Assembly (NCBI GenBank): GCA_016704275.1
Contig: JADJAK010000002.1
Span: forward strand, 62,001 to 126,000
Reading direction: 5' to 3'
DNA length: 64,000 nucleotides
DNA from: Gemmatimonadota bacterium
Lineage (GTDB): Bacteria > Gemmatimonadota > Gemmatimonadetes > Gemmatimonadales > GWC2-71-9
Positions within the stretch are counted from its first letter, which is position 1, and each line of letters starts with the position of its first letter. The position numbers and the translations under genes are program-made. Below the pieces are notes generated by a model. The model did no database searches. It was given only the letters and a program-made list of their open reading frames with translations, and was not told the DNA's origin. Positions 43,171 to 52,488 of this stretch are shown here, piece after piece.

Positions 43171-45675
43171 ATGACACCTCGCGCTGCACGCCCGTCGGTC
43201 CACAAGTTCGGCGGTGCCTCCCTCGCCGATGCCTCGGCGATCCGGGGCGCTGTCTCGATCATTGCGAGCCGCCCAGCCCCCCGCGTCGTCGTCGTCTCAG
43301 CGCTCGCCGGGGTGACCGACCTCCTCCTTGAGATCGTGACCCTGGCCACCGCAGGCGATGCGAACGGCGCCATCGCCCGCGTCGCCGCCTTCCGCGCGCG
43401 CCATCACGAGGTGGCTGCCGAGCTCTTCCCGGCACGACAGCGCCCGGCTGTCCTCGGGCCGATCGAAGCGGCCGCCGACGAACTCGAGGCGCTGGCATCG
43501 TCGCTCGCCGTCCTCCGCGAGGCCTCCGCCCGCGTCCGCGACCACATCCTGGGCCGCGGCGAGCGCCTCAGCGCGCTGCTCGTCTCCGCCGCGCTGCAGG
43601 CTGCCGGCCACCCCGCCACGTTGATCGAACCGGGTGACGTGATCCTCACCGCTGGGCCGTATGGCGGCGCGGTGCCCGACCTCGAGGGGACGCGCCGCGC
43701 GGCGCGACGACTCCTCGGCCCGCTGCTGGCGCGCGGGGAGTTGCCGGTCGTCCCAGGGTTCCTCGGACGCGCCCCGGACGACGGCACCGCGACCCTCGGC
43801 CGCGGCGGCTCCGATCTCACGGCGACTCTGCTCGCGCGGGCACTCGACGCCTCGCAGGTGACGTTGTGGAAGGACGTACCCGGCTTGCTGACGGCCGATC
43901 CGCGAGTGGTCCCCGACGCCCGCTTGCTGCCGCATCTCCACCTCGATGAGGCGGCCGAGTTGGCGTACTACGGGGCGAAGGTGCTGCACCCGCGCGCGCT
44001 GCTGCCGCTCGCCGGGCGCCGCATCCCGCTCTTCGTGCGGCCGTTTGCCGAGCCGGACGCGCCCGGGACGGAGATCTCCGCGCGACGCGACGACGACCGC
44101 TCGCCGGTGCGCGCCCTCTCGGCGGTGGCCGACCAGGCGCTGGTCACCATCTCGGGCTCCGGCATTCTCGGCGTGCCGGGGATGGCCGCGCGCACCTTCG
44201 CCGCACTGCAGGAAGCCGGCATCTCGGTCTCGCTCATTGCGCAGGCGTCGTCGGAATACACCATCGACTTCACCATGCCGGCGTCGGTGTCGACCGAGGC
44301 GGTGCAGGTGTTGCGGCGCGCCTTTCGCGCGGAGATCCGCACCGGTGAGATCAACGGCGTCGAGGTCCGCAACCGGATTGCCATCATCGCCATCGTCGGA
44401 TTGCGCATGGCCGGCCATCCCGGCATCGCGGCGCGCGTCTTCGATGCGCTCGCCGAGGGTGGCGTGAACGTGGTGGCGATTGCGCAGGGTTCAAGCGAGC
44501 GCAACATCTCGGTTGCCGTGGACGAGCGCTCCGCCGCCGAGGGACTGCGACGCATTCACGACACCTTCCAGCTCGGCAAGGTCGGCGGCGGGCGCCCGCG
44601 GCGTCGTGCCGGCCGTGACGTCGTGTTGCTCGGGGCGGGTACCATCGGGCGTGCCGTGCTCGACCTCCTGGCCGCGCATCCGGCGCGCTTCGAGCGACTG
44701 CGCATCGTGGCCGTGGTCGATCGCCGCGGCGCGCTGATCGACGCCGAGGGGCTGTCGCGCGAGACCCTCCTCGCGATCGCCGCCGCGAAGCGCGAGGGCC
44801 GATCGCTCGGCGATCTCCCGGGGGCGCGGCATGGCACACCCCGCGAGGTGCTCCACGACCTCACGCATCGCGCCCTGGTGCGGCCGATCCTCGCCGACGT
44901 CACGGCCGACGAGACGCTGTCGCTGCTCAAGTACGCCGCCGATGCGGGCTTCGACTTGGTGCTCGCGAACAAGAAGCCGCTGGCGGCCGCCTTCGCCGAC
45001 GTCGAGGCGCTGCGGGGTGTCATCGCTGCACGAGGGGGCGCCCTCCGCTTCGAGGCGACCGTCGGCGCCGGCCTCCCGACCATCGCCGCGATCGAACAAC
45101 TCGTCGGCACCGGCGATCGCGTGCGACGCATCGAAGGCTGCCTCTCGGGCACGTTGGGCGTGGTCCTCTCCGCGCTCGAGGCAGGCACGCCGTTCTCGGT
45201 CGCCGTCCAGGATGCACTGACGCGCGGCTACACCGAGCCCGATCCGCGCGACGACCTCAGCGGCCTCGACGTGGCGCGGAAGGCGCTGATTCTCGGCCGC
45301 ATGTTGGGCCAACGACGCGAGTTCGACGCAATCACGCCGGAGTCGCTGGTGCGCCGGGGCGCGTCGCTCTCCGTCGAGAAGTGGTTGAGTGGCCTCGCAC
45401 GCGACGACGCCTGGTGGGCCGAACGCGCCGCGGCGGCACGCGCCGAGGGCGCCGCGCTGCGCTATGTCGCGGCGGTCACGCCGACCAGCATCGAGGTCGG
45501 CCTGCGCGCGGTCCCGCGCGAATCACCACTCGGCCAGCTCCGCGGTGCCGCCAATCAGTTGGTGATCACCTCCGACCGCTATCACGACTCGCCCCTCGTC
45601 ATCACCGGCCCCGGCGCCGGCCCCGAGGTCACCGCAACAGGGGTCCTCGCCGACCTGCGGGCATTGGCGGGATGA
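43171..45675 (+). CDS. thrA: bifunctional aspartate kinase / homoserine dehydrogenase I
   Basis: 834-aa fusion enzyme catalysing the first and third steps from aspartate to threonine. Aspartokinase: VHKFGGASLADASAIR at the N-terminus, GRGGSDLTATLLARAL and VTLWKDVPGLLTADPR. Two ACT domains follow (~310-460; VTISGSGILGVPGMAARTF, IAIVGLRMAGHPGIAARVFDAL), the expected site of threonine feedback. Homoserine dehydrogenase from ~485: DVVLLGAGTIGRAVLDLL (NAD(P) site), LVLANKKPLA, EATVGAGLPTIAAIEQLV, EGCLSGTLG, TEPDPRDDLSGLDVARK. It opens a thrABC operon. No threonine-rich leader peptide is visible in the short upstream gap. Confidence 0.95.
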   Translation: MTPRAARPSVHKFGGASLADASAIRGAVSIIASRPAPRVVVVSALAGVTDLLLEIVTLATAGDANGAIARVAAFRARHHEVAAELFPARQRPAVLGPIEAAADELEALASSLAVLREASARVRDHILGRGERLSALLVSAALQAAGHPATLIEPGDVILTAGPYGGAVPDLEGTRRAARRLLGPLLARGELPVVPGFLGRAPDDGTATLGRGGSDLTATLLARALDASQVTLWKDVPGLLTADPRVVPDARLLPHLHLDEAAELAYYGAKVLHPRALLPLAGRRIPLFVRPFAEPDAPGTEISARRDDDRSPVRALSAVADQALVTISGSGILGVPGMAARTFAALQEAGISVSLIAQASSEYTIDFTMPASVSTEAVQVLRRAFRAEIRTGEINGVEVRNRIAIIAIVGLRMAGHPGIAARVFDALAEGGVNVVAIAQGSSERNISVAVDERSAAEGLRRIHDTFQLGKVGGGRPRRRAGRDVVLLGAGTIGRAVLDLLAAHPARFERLRIVAVVDRRGALIDAEGLSRETLLAIAAAKREGRSLGDLPGARHGTPREVLHDLTHRALVRPILADVTADETLSLLKYAADAGFDLVLANKKPLAAAFADVEALRGVIAARGGALRFEATVGAGLPTIAAIEQLVGTGDRVRRIEGCLSGTLGVVLSALEAGTPFSVAVQDALTRGYTEPDPRDDLSGLDVARKALILGRMLGQRREFDAITPESLVRRGASLSVEKWLSGLARDDAWWAERAAAARAEGAALRYVAAVTPTSIEVGLRAVPRESPLGQLRGAANQLVITSDRYHDSPLVITGPGAGPEVTATGVLADLRALAG

Positions 45676-46598
45676 CGGCCCGCGAGTCGGTCTCGGTCTT
45701 TGCGCCTGGGTCGGTCGGCAATGTCGGCCCCGGCCTCGACATCCTCGGCCTCGCGATTGCCGGCGCGGGTGACACGGTGCGCGCCGAATGGTCCGAGGGG
45801 CGCGGCATCGTGGTGCGCGATGCCGGACACCCCGACCTCCCGACCGATCCCACGCGCAACACCGCGGCGATCGCGGCGCAGGCAGTGGTGCGTCGTGCCG
45901 GCATTGCTGGCGGGATCGCCCTGCACATCACCAAGGGATTGCCGCTTTCCGGCGGCCAAGGTGGCAGCGCCGCCTCGGCGGTCGCCGGCGCGGTGGCCGC
46001 GAACCTTCTCTGTGGGGCCGGGCTCGACCGCAACGCGCTGCTCGAGTGTGCGATGGAGGCCGAGGCGAGCGTCGCCGGGCGCCACGCCGACAACCTGGCG
46101 CCATCGCTGCTCGGCGGCCTGGTCCTGGTGCGCAGCGTCGAGCCGATGGATGTCGTGCAACTTCCCCTCCCCGCGTCGCTGCGCGTCGTACTCGTGCAGC
46201 CGGAGCAGCGCCTCAATACGCGCGATGCGCGCGCGGTCCTGCCGGCAGACGTTTCTCGTGACATTGCATTGCATCAAGCGGCACACGTGGCGGCGATGGT
46301 GGCCGGCGCCTGTCTCGGCGACCTGCAATTGCTCGGACGCGGGCTCGATGATCGCATCGCGGAGCCGGCGCGACGCCGCCTGCTGCCGGGCTTCGAGGAG
46401 GCGCAGCGTGCCGCACGCATCGCGGGCGCCCTGGGCGGCTCGATCAGCGGCGCGGGCCCAACCGCCTTCGCGTTGGTCGAGGACGACATCATCGGAGCGC
46501 GAGTCCTCGACGCGATGCAACGGGCCTACGCAGCAGCCGGGATGCCGACGAGCGGACGGGTGGCCGAGGTGGACTTTCAGGGAGCGAGGGAGCTGTGA
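45672..46598 (+). CDS. thrB: homoserine kinase
   Basis: 308-aa GHMP-family kinase converting homoserine to O-phosphohomoserine. SVSVFAPGSVGNVGPGLDILGLAIAG is the family start, GLPLSGGQGGSAASAVAGAVAAN the ATP-binding GHMP loop (GGxGxSAA) and LGGSISGAGPTAFAL the C-terminal glycine-rich motif. GRHADNLAPSLLGGLVLV completes the substrate site. The ATG overlaps the thrA stop by four bases (ATGA) and the stop overlaps the thrC start, so the three genes are coupled. Length and order match classical thr operons. Confidence 0.95.
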   Translation: MTARESVSVFAPGSVGNVGPGLDILGLAIAGAGDTVRAEWSEGRGIVVRDAGHPDLPTDPTRNTAAIAAQAVVRRAGIAGGIALHITKGLPLSGGQGGSAASAVAGAVAANLLCGAGLDRNALLECAMEAEASVAGRHADNLAPSLLGGLVLVRSVEPMDVVQLPLPASLRVVLVQPEQRLNTRDARAVLPADVSRDIALHQAAHVAAMVAGACLGDLQLLGRGLDDRIAEPARRRLLPGFEEAQRAARIAGALGGSISGAGPTAFALVEDDIIGARVLDAMQRAYAAAGMPTSGRVAEVDFQGAREL

Positions 46599-47896
46599 GC
46601 GAGGTCCGACAGAGTTGGCAGCGCTGCGACGCATGTGCCGCGGAGTACGACGAGCGCGATGCCGCGCCGCGGTGCCGCGCCTGCGGGGGATTGCTCGCCA
46701 TCGTGCATACGGCGCCACTGGGCGACGCCCGCGCGATCCGCGCGCGATTCGATGCGGCGTGTTGCGCGCGGCCCAGCCGCACCGCGTCCGGCGTCTGGCG
46801 GTTCGCCGAGGTGGTGCTGCCGACGGCCGCGCATGTCGCCGTCACCCACCCTGAGGGGAACACCCCGCTGATCACGCGCACTGCACTCGACGCGTTCGCC
46901 GGCGTTGATGAGCTGCTGCTGAAGCACGAGGGACACAACCCGACGGGGTCGTTCAAGGATCGCGGCATGACGGTCGGCGTCACGCAGGCGAAGCGGATCG
47001 GCGCCCGAGCGGTGGCGTGCGCCTCGACCGGCAACACGTCCGCCTCGCTCGCCGCGTATGCTGCACAGGCCAGGCTGCCGGCACTCGTCTTCGTGCCCGA
47101 GGGGCAGATCGCCCTCGGCAAGTTGACCCAGTCGTTGGCCTACGGCGCACAGACGCTGCTGGTCGAGGGGGACTTTGACGCCTGCCTTCAACTGGTGCAG
47201 CACGCGAGTGAGGCGCTGGGCATTTACCTGCTGAACTCGATCAATCCGTTTCGCCTCGAGGGCCAGAAGACCATCGTCCTCGAGATGCTGCAGCAGCTCG
47301 CGTGGGACGTGCCGGAGTGGATCGTCCTCCCGGCCGGCAACCTCGGCAACACGGCGGCATTCGGGAAGGCGTTGCTGGAGGCCTACGAGTGGGGGCTGAT
47401 CCCGCGGCTGCCCCGGCTGGCGGCGATCCAGGCGGAGGGGGCCTCGCCGTTTGCCCAGGCGTTTGCCCGGGACTTCGATCGGCTCGTCCCGATGGCGGCC
47501 CATACCGTCGCCACCGCCATCAAGATCGGCGCGCCGGCCAGCTACGACCGGGCGGTTCGAGCGATCCGAGCCACCCATGGCGTGGTCCGCTCGGTCACCG
47601 ATGCGGAGATCCTGGCGGCCAAGGCGGCGATCGATGCGGCCGGGGTGGGGTGCGAGCCGGCCAGTGCCGCCACCCTTGCCGGGATTCGCCAGCTCCGGGC
47701 GGAGGGGGTGATCCGGCCGGGCGAGCGGGTGGTCGGCGTCCTCACCGGGCACGTCCTCAAGGACCCCGGAATTCTGCAGACGATGCACCAGGAGACCGAA
47801 CCCCCGCCGGCCTGGGCGAATCGCCCGATCCGCATCGCGCCCGAGATTGAGGCGGTCCGCCGTGTTCTCGATGCGGCGCTCGCGGGAGAGGAATGA
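46595..47896 (+). CDS. thrC: threonine synthase
   Basis: 433-aa PLP enzyme converting O-phosphohomoserine to threonine. LLKHEGHNPTGSFKDRGMTVGVTQAK includes the PLP lysine; CASTGNTSASLAAYAAQARLPALVFVPEG is the phosphate-binding region, and LNSINPFRLEGQKTI is characteristic. An N-terminal zinc-ribbon-like segment (CDACAAEYDERDAAPRCRACGG) is found in this branch of the family. GTG 46595 overlaps the thrB stop (GTGA). It closes the operon. The 206-base gap behind it belongs to the regulatory region of the PEP-CTERM operon. Confidence 0.95.
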   Translation: MSEVRQSWQRCDACAAEYDERDAAPRCRACGGLLAIVHTAPLGDARAIRARFDAACCARPSRTASGVWRFAEVVLPTAAHVAVTHPEGNTPLITRTALDAFAGVDELLLKHEGHNPTGSFKDRGMTVGVTQAKRIGARAVACASTGNTSASLAAYAAQARLPALVFVPEGQIALGKLTQSLAYGAQTLLVEGDFDACLQLVQHASEALGIYLLNSINPFRLEGQKTIVLEMLQQLAWDVPEWIVLPAGNLGNTAAFGKALLEAYEWGLIPRLPRLAAIQAEGASPFAQAFARDFDRLVPMAAHTVATAIKIGAPASYDRAVRAIRATHGVVRSVTDAEILAAKAAIDAAGVGCEPASAATLAGIRQLRAEGVIRPGERVVGVLTGHVLKDPGILQTMHQETEPPPAWANRPIRIAPEIEAVRRVLDAALAGEE

Positions 47897-47914
47897 CAAT
47901 TCTGTAGCGCCGCC

Positions 47915-47994
47915 GCAACACGTACCTGCTCAGACGGCGCAACACCGCAACAACCTGCGGTGAATCGTGGTGGCTCCAGAGCAACATGTGTTGC
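47915..47994. promoter_or_regulatory. cluster of GCAACA hexamers, candidate activator sites
   Basis: GCAACA occurs at 47915-47920, 47939-47944, 47947-47952 and 47981-47986; the last pairs with TGTTGC (47989-47994) as an inverted repeat with a 2-base centre. The inverted pair lies roughly 70-85 bases upstream of the expected start site of the sigma-54-type promoter, the usual zone for enhancer-binding proteins. The identity of the binding protein is unknown. Confidence 0.45.
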
Positions 47995-48037
47995 ATAAGA
48001 CTCGCTCAGCCAATGGTTTGTGCGCTGGTCCCCGGAT

Positions 48038-48054
48038 CTGGCCCCGGCCTTGCA
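48038..48054 (+). promoter_or_regulatory. sigma-54-type -24/-12 promoter of the PEP-CTERM operon
   Basis: CTGGCCCCGGCCTTGCA: GG at 48040-48041, exactly ten bases, then GC at 48052-48053, within TTGCA. It fits the consensus YTGGCACGrNNNTTGCW except for two positions in the -24 part. The start site would be near 48065, 38 bases before ATG 48103, which has a GAGG-type site in the leader. PEP-CTERM genes are known to be driven by sigma-54 with PrsK/PrsR-type regulators in other bacteria. Confidence 0.6.
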
Positions 48055-48102
48055 AATGAGGAGGGGCGAGGCGCCATCCCGGTGCCGAGACCCGAGGTCT
48101 AT

Positions 48103-48837
48103 ATGCGGTTGTCCACATACGCTCGTTTCCTCGCCCTGACGGCGTTGCTCGTCCCCATGACCCCCCAAGGGGCTTCCGGGCAGCTGCCGGCGAACTTCGG
48201 CACCACGACGCCGTTGATCGCGACGGGCGATCCGCTGACGTTCTCGTACTACGGCTGGGAGAACACGACGGTCTACGGTCACACCCTCTGGGCCATGACG
48301 GTTGCCGACTACAGCAACAACCTGGGCAGCAACTGTTACGCGTGGGCTGGCGGCGGCAGCTGCACCGGCACGGCGATGTTCACCAAGAACTACGGCGTGG
48401 CGACCAATCCATACCTCGTGCAGCCGAACCCCGCCCCGCCGTTGACCTACAACCTCACGTGGCTGGCGGGCAGCGAGCTGGTGCTGGCGCTGCAAGTCAA
48501 CATGAACAACAACTGGATGTGGTTCTTCTCCGGCGCCGCCTCGCGCAATGCGGATGGTCTCGGCCACGTCGGCTACTTCGGCACCGCCGGGGTCGCGGGC
48601 AACCAGGGCGTCGGGGTGATCCCCGGCACCCAGGGCCTGTATGCGTTCGGCTTCGAGGACGTCTACTACAACAACAGCGACTGGGACTTCGACAACGCGA
48701 TCTTCGCGGTCAACGGCGACGGCATTTCCCCGCCGACCGATGTCGTCCCGGAACCGGCGACGATGACGTTGATCGGGTCCGGCCTGATCGGCCTCGCGGC
48801 AGCCCGCAAGCGGCGCCGGATTGCTCCGGATGTCTGA
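48103..48837 (+). CDS. PEP-CTERM sorting-domain surface protein
   Basis: 244-aa exported protein. N-terminal signal peptide (MRLSTYARFLALTALLVPMTPQGASG), then a beta-rich domain with aromatic and Asn-rich strands (NTTVYGHTLWAMTVADYSNN, LVLALQVNMNNNWMWFFSG, YAFGFEDVYYNNSDWDFDNAIFAV). The C-terminus is a textbook PEP-CTERM signal: VVPEPATM, a hydrophobic helix, and RKRRR, cut by an exosortase. The two Cys may form a disulfide. No exosortase gene is in the window. It is the first gene of a six-gene operon with polysaccharide synthases; its stop overlaps the next start by eight bases. PEP-CTERM proteins are linked to exopolysaccharide and floc formation. Confidence 0.85.
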   Translation: MRLSTYARFLALTALLVPMTPQGASGQLPANFGTTTPLIATGDPLTFSYYGWENTTVYGHTLWAMTVADYSNNLGSNCYAWAGGGSCTGTAMFTKNYGVATNPYLVQPNPAPPLTYNLTWLAGSELVLALQVNMNNNWMWFFSGAASRNADGLGHVGYFGTAGVAGNQGVGVIPGTQGLYAFGFEDVYYNNSDWDFDNAIFAVNGDGISPPTDVVPEPATMTLIGSGLIGLAAARKRRRIAPDV

Positions 48838-50386
48838 TGCACGTGCAGGCGTTCGCGCCGGCACCCAGGCACTCTTGACGAGGCCGGCCATGCAGGCCGG
48901 CCTCGTTGCCTTCGTGGCCGGCGTCCTCGCGCAAGTCGTCGCCCATCAACGGCATCTCGTCTTCGCCTTCTGGGATGCGCAGGCACACCTCGACATCGCG
49001 CGTCGGGTGGTCGACTCGGTCACCCCGGGCGTGCAGATGCTGGGGACGGTGTGGTTGCCTGTACCGCATCTCCTGCTGTTGCCCTTCACGCTCGTCGACG
49101 CCTGGTGGTGGAATGGCCTCGCCGGGGGTCTGGTGGGCCTCGCAGCATTCGTGGTGATCGCCGCCTCGATCCACGACCTGCTGGTTCGTCGGACCGGCGA
49201 TCCGCGCCTCGCGTGGGTTGGTACCGTGATGGTCGTCGCCAATCCGTCGTTGCTGTACCTGCAGACCACCGCGATGACGGAACCGCTACTCCTCGCCTTC
49301 CTCACCGCCTCGGTCGCGGCGCTGGATCGCTGGGCCGATCCTGACCACCCGGGGGGTTCGCTCGGGCTCGCGGGGTGGTGCGCGGCGCTTGCCGTCGGGA
49401 CACGGTACGATGGCTGGTTCTACGTGATGCTGGCGACCCCGGTCGTCGCGTGGCTGGCCCATCGGCGAGGCGAGGGGTGGTTCCGGGCCGCGTGGCGCTT
49501 CGGCTGGCCAAGTGCGGCGATGGTGGCGATCTGGCTCGGCTACAACGCGGCCTACTTCGGCGACCCGCTGGCCTTCCAGCGCGGCGCCTGGTCCGCCCAG
49601 AGCCAACAGGCGGCGCTCGCGGCGCAGGGGTTGTTGCCCACCAAGGGCCACCTCGGCGTGGCGACGAACACCTACCTCGGCGCGGTCGGTCTCTCCTCCG
49701 GGATGGTGCTCGGCGCTCTCGGACTGCTCGGGTTGCTCGTCCTGCTCCGCCACCCACGCCGCTTTGCGGGCGCCCTGCTGCTCTACGCGGCGCTGCCGTT
49801 CAACATCCTGGCGCTGGTGGGCGGGCAGAGCGCGCTCTCCCTGCCGTGGTCCGATCCGCCGGGGTTGGCCAATCTCCGGTATGGCTTGATGCTCCTCCCT
49901 GCCCTCGCCGCCGGGATCGTCCTTGCCGCCCGCTCTCTGATGCAGCGCGGGCCGGGCTGGCATCGGGGCACGCTCCTCGCTCTTGGAGTGGTCGTCCTGG
50001 CCCAGGGTGGGCTCTGGACCCTTGCGGGGACGCGCCAGATTGGCGCCCTGCGCGAGGGCCTCGCGATCCGCGACGGTGATCCACGGCAGCAGGCCGCCTC
50101 GGATTGGCTCGCGGCGCAGTACGATCGGGGCCGCGTCCTCGTCGACCCGGCGGTGAACATCTCGCCACGCAGCCGGATCGCGCTGCGCGACCGGATCTAC
50201 AGCTGGACGTGGCAACTGGGGCCAGCCGCCTTGGCGGCACCCGATCAGGAGGTCGACTGGGTCATCGTCGACCGCCGTGCCCGACCGAACGTGGTGGCGG
50301 ATGCCATCACCAACCGCCCGGCCTTTGCGGAGCGATTTGATCGCCGGTTCGAGCAGGATGGACTGGAAATCTGGCGGCGCCGATAG
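48830..50386 (+). CDS. membrane glycosyltransferase, PMT/GT39-like (GT-C)
   Basis: 518-aa polytopic protein, about ten to twelve helices. The first periplasmic loop has DAQAHLDIARRVVDSVTPG, the acidic motif expected for lipid-phosphate-sugar GT-C enzymes (PMT/ArnT). TAMTEPLLLAFLTAS and GTRYDGWFYVMLATPVVAW are typical of the bacterial branch, and the C-terminal ~110 residues are a soluble periplasmic domain (ASDWLAAQYDRGRVLVDPAVNISPR). It probably transfers a sugar from a polyprenyl-phosphate donor to glycan or protein. ATG 48830 overlaps the PEP-CTERM gene; the next gene starts within its last codons. Confidence 0.75.
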   Translation: MSDARAGVRAGTQALLTRPAMQAGLVAFVAGVLAQVVAHQRHLVFAFWDAQAHLDIARRVVDSVTPGVQMLGTVWLPVPHLLLLPFTLVDAWWWNGLAGGLVGLAAFVVIAASIHDLLVRRTGDPRLAWVGTVMVVANPSLLYLQTTAMTEPLLLAFLTASVAALDRWADPDHPGGSLGLAGWCAALAVGTRYDGWFYVMLATPVVAWLAHRRGEGWFRAAWRFGWPSAAMVAIWLGYNAAYFGDPLAFQRGAWSAQSQQAALAAQGLLPTKGHLGVATNTYLGAVGLSSGMVLGALGLLGLLVLLRHPRRFAGALLLYAALPFNILALVGGQSALSLPWSDPPGLANLRYGLMLLPALAAGIVLAARSLMQRGPGWHRGTLLALGVVVLAQGGLWTLAGTRQIGALREGLAIRDGDPRQQAASDWLAAQYDRGRVLVDPAVNISPRSRIALRDRIYSWTWQLGPAALAAPDQEVDWVIVDRRARPNVVADAITNRPAFAERFDRRFEQDGLEIWRRR

Positions 50387-50412
50387 TGCCGCATGACGGA
50401 ATGGAGGAAGCC

Positions 50413-52488
50413 GTGACGCACACACGATGGAGTTTGCTCGGCCTGTCCCGCCTGGCGCTGCTGACGGCGACGATGTCGATCGTCGCTTGCGGCACGGGCC
50501 GCAAGGAACCCGAGCCCGAAGGCGCGAAGGCGCCGACACCGGCCGCCACCGATTCCCTCGCGGGCACGGCGGCCGCGAGCGCCGGCGGCGGAGTCGCCAC
50601 GGCCTCCAGCGAGACGCGCCCGACGGTGCTGCCACATGACAGTGCCTGGACGGCAGCGGCCACCACGCCCTTCGGATTGCGACTCGAGGCCATCGGCTAC
50701 CCCAGTGGCATCACGCTCCTTGGCTCGCTCGACGAAGCCGCGCTCACCATCCCCGTCAATCCCGGACTCGCGCCGACGTCACTCACGCTCACGGTGATTC
50801 CGACGCCGGGGATGCCCGCCGCGACCCTGATCCTGCAGCAACGCGATCGCATTCTGGCCCAGCGCGCGCTTTCCGACACGACGACCTCGATCACCTTCCC
50901 GCTGACCGGCGTCACCGTGGTCGACGGCCGGGCGAGCCTCTCGCTCGCGCTGGCCGTGCCCGGGCGTGATGTCTGCGAAGCCCAGCGCTACTACCGCACC
51001 GTGTTGACGGGCGAGAGCCGCGTGGCCTTCGCCGGTGTCCCGACGGCGCCGGGCGGCATCAACGGCTTCTTCGCCCCGTGGGTCGATACCGTCACCTTCT
51101 ACCTCGCCGAACAGCCCTCGCTCGACGCGGCCCAGGCCGCGCTCGATGCATCGGCCTTCGTCGCGCGACGCTATCGCGGCATGGCCACCCGCTTCGTGAT
51201 CAAGCCGCTGCCGGCCGACGGCACGCCGATCACCGAACCGGGCCCGTTCTCGCGCGCCCTGGTCTGGTCGGCGGCGGGCACCACGGCGTTGGTGCAGGAG
51301 AACGGCACCCACGGCACCATGCTCGCACTCTCCGCACGCCGCGACGCCCGGCAGTTGTTCACCCTTGCCGACGGCGATGCGCTGGTGGCGGCCAACGGCT
51401 TCCGCGGGACGACCGTCTCGCTGGACCACAACACGCCCATTGGTGGGGCCGGCAGCCTGACCTTCGCCGACCTGGGCTTCGCGAGCCGCACCCTCGAGGG
51501 CAGCTCGCTGCTCATCGGCGCCTATCCGTTCGCCCTCGCGGACCTCGGCGGCGGCACGATGCCGACGTCGTTCCGCCTTGTCGCTCGCCACTCGGTGCTC
51601 CCGCCGAACGGCAACGGCTCGGTGCGCATTCACCTGAACGGGAGCCTGATCCAGTCCCGCGCCCTCGACCGCGCGGCGCTTGATGTCACGGTGCCGTTGC
51701 CGACCTATCTGCTGCGTCGTGACAACGTGCTCGAAGTGCGCTTCCAGGTCACCCTTGGCGACGGCGCCTGCGTCCTCGGCGGGTCGGTCTTCACGGCCAC
51801 CATCGACGAGGCGTCTGCGTTCGTCACCGAACGCGGCGCACCACTCGCGCCGGGCTTCGCTCGCTTCCCGTCGTCGTTCGTCCCGGCGTTCTCGGTCCTG
51901 CTCGAGCCGCGCGACCGCTTCCGCGTCGAGTTGGCCGCGGCCACGATCGGCGCGATGCAGCAGACCACGCACACGCCGTTGGCCCCGGCACTCGCACGCG
52001 ACGCCAAGGAAGCGGTGGGGCCGCTGCTCGCGGTCGGCACCAGCAACCTCGCGGATGTGCTGGTGGCCCCGATTCACTCCGGGGGTTTCCGACTCCGCGA
52101 CAAGGATGGCCGGCTGTGGGATGAGTTCACGCCGGATGCGCCCTATGCGGCGATGCAGGGCTGGTCGGCGGGAGGCCGGGACATTCTCCTCCTCCACCAC
52201 ACCGGCGACAACGGCATGCCGTTGCAGCAACTGCTGGAGGAGACACTCGCCTCGTACGGCTGGTTCGGGACGCGCGGGGACGTCGTCGTCCGCGGTGTGA
52301 ACGGGCCGGCGCGGCCGCTGACGCTGGCGAACGCCGGCTGGCGGATCGAACGGCTCCCCGACACCACGTCGAGTTGGCTTGCGCGGTACCGCACCGTGAT
52401 CCTGGTGGTCTCCGTTCTCGTCGTCCTCGGCCTGCTTTGGTGGCTCTACCCGCGTGTGGTGAGGCGTGAGCTCGACCCGGCTGGGTGA
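50413..52488 (+). CDS. BcsB-like polysaccharide synthase subunit, lipoprotein form
   Basis: 691-aa periplasmic protein anchored at both ends: N-terminal signal with lipobox-like SIVAC, and a C-terminal membrane helix (VILVVSVLVVLGLLWWLY). The body carries alternating jelly-roll and ferredoxin-like domains of the cellulose synthase regulatory subunit BcsB (LRLEAIGYPSGITLLGSLDEAALTIPVNPG, SSLLIGAYPFALADLGG, LPTYLLRRDNVLEVRFQVTLGDG). BcsB guides the nascent glucan through the periplasm and its C-terminal helix is needed for BcsA activity. GTG 50413 has a GGAGGAA site and is preferred to GTG 50386. Its end overlaps the GT2 gene by 23 bases. No BcsA-type PilZ subunit or BcsC is nearby. Confidence 0.75.
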   Translation: MTHTRWSLLGLSRLALLTATMSIVACGTGRKEPEPEGAKAPTPAATDSLAGTAAASAGGGVATASSETRPTVLPHDSAWTAAATTPFGLRLEAIGYPSGITLLGSLDEAALTIPVNPGLAPTSLTLTVIPTPGMPAATLILQQRDRILAQRALSDTTTSITFPLTGVTVVDGRASLSLALAVPGRDVCEAQRYYRTVLTGESRVAFAGVPTAPGGINGFFAPWVDTVTFYLAEQPSLDAAQAALDASAFVARRYRGMATRFVIKPLPADGTPITEPGPFSRALVWSAAGTTALVQENGTHGTMLALSARRDARQLFTLADGDALVAANGFRGTTVSLDHNTPIGGAGSLTFADLGFASRTLEGSSLLIGAYPFALADLGGGTMPTSFRLVARHSVLPPNGNGSVRIHLNGSLIQSRALDRAALDVTVPLPTYLLRRDNVLEVRFQVTLGDGACVLGGSVFTATIDEASAFVTERGAPLAPGFARFPSSFVPAFSVLLEPRDRFRVELAAATIGAMQQTTHTPLAPALARDAKEAVGPLLAVGTSNLADVLVAPIHSGGFRLRDKDGRLWDEFTPDAPYAAMQGWSAGGRDILLLHHTGDNGMPLQQLLEETLASYGWFGTRGDVVVRGVNGPARPLTLANAGWRIERLPDTTSSWLARYRTVILVVSVLVVLGLLWWLYPRVVRRELDPAG

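Noticed and set aside
47897..48102. c-di-GMP riboswitch (GEMM) before the PEP-CTERM gene
   Set aside because: No GEMM core sequence or matching stems; the region is better explained by the GG-N10-GC promoter and hexamer cluster.
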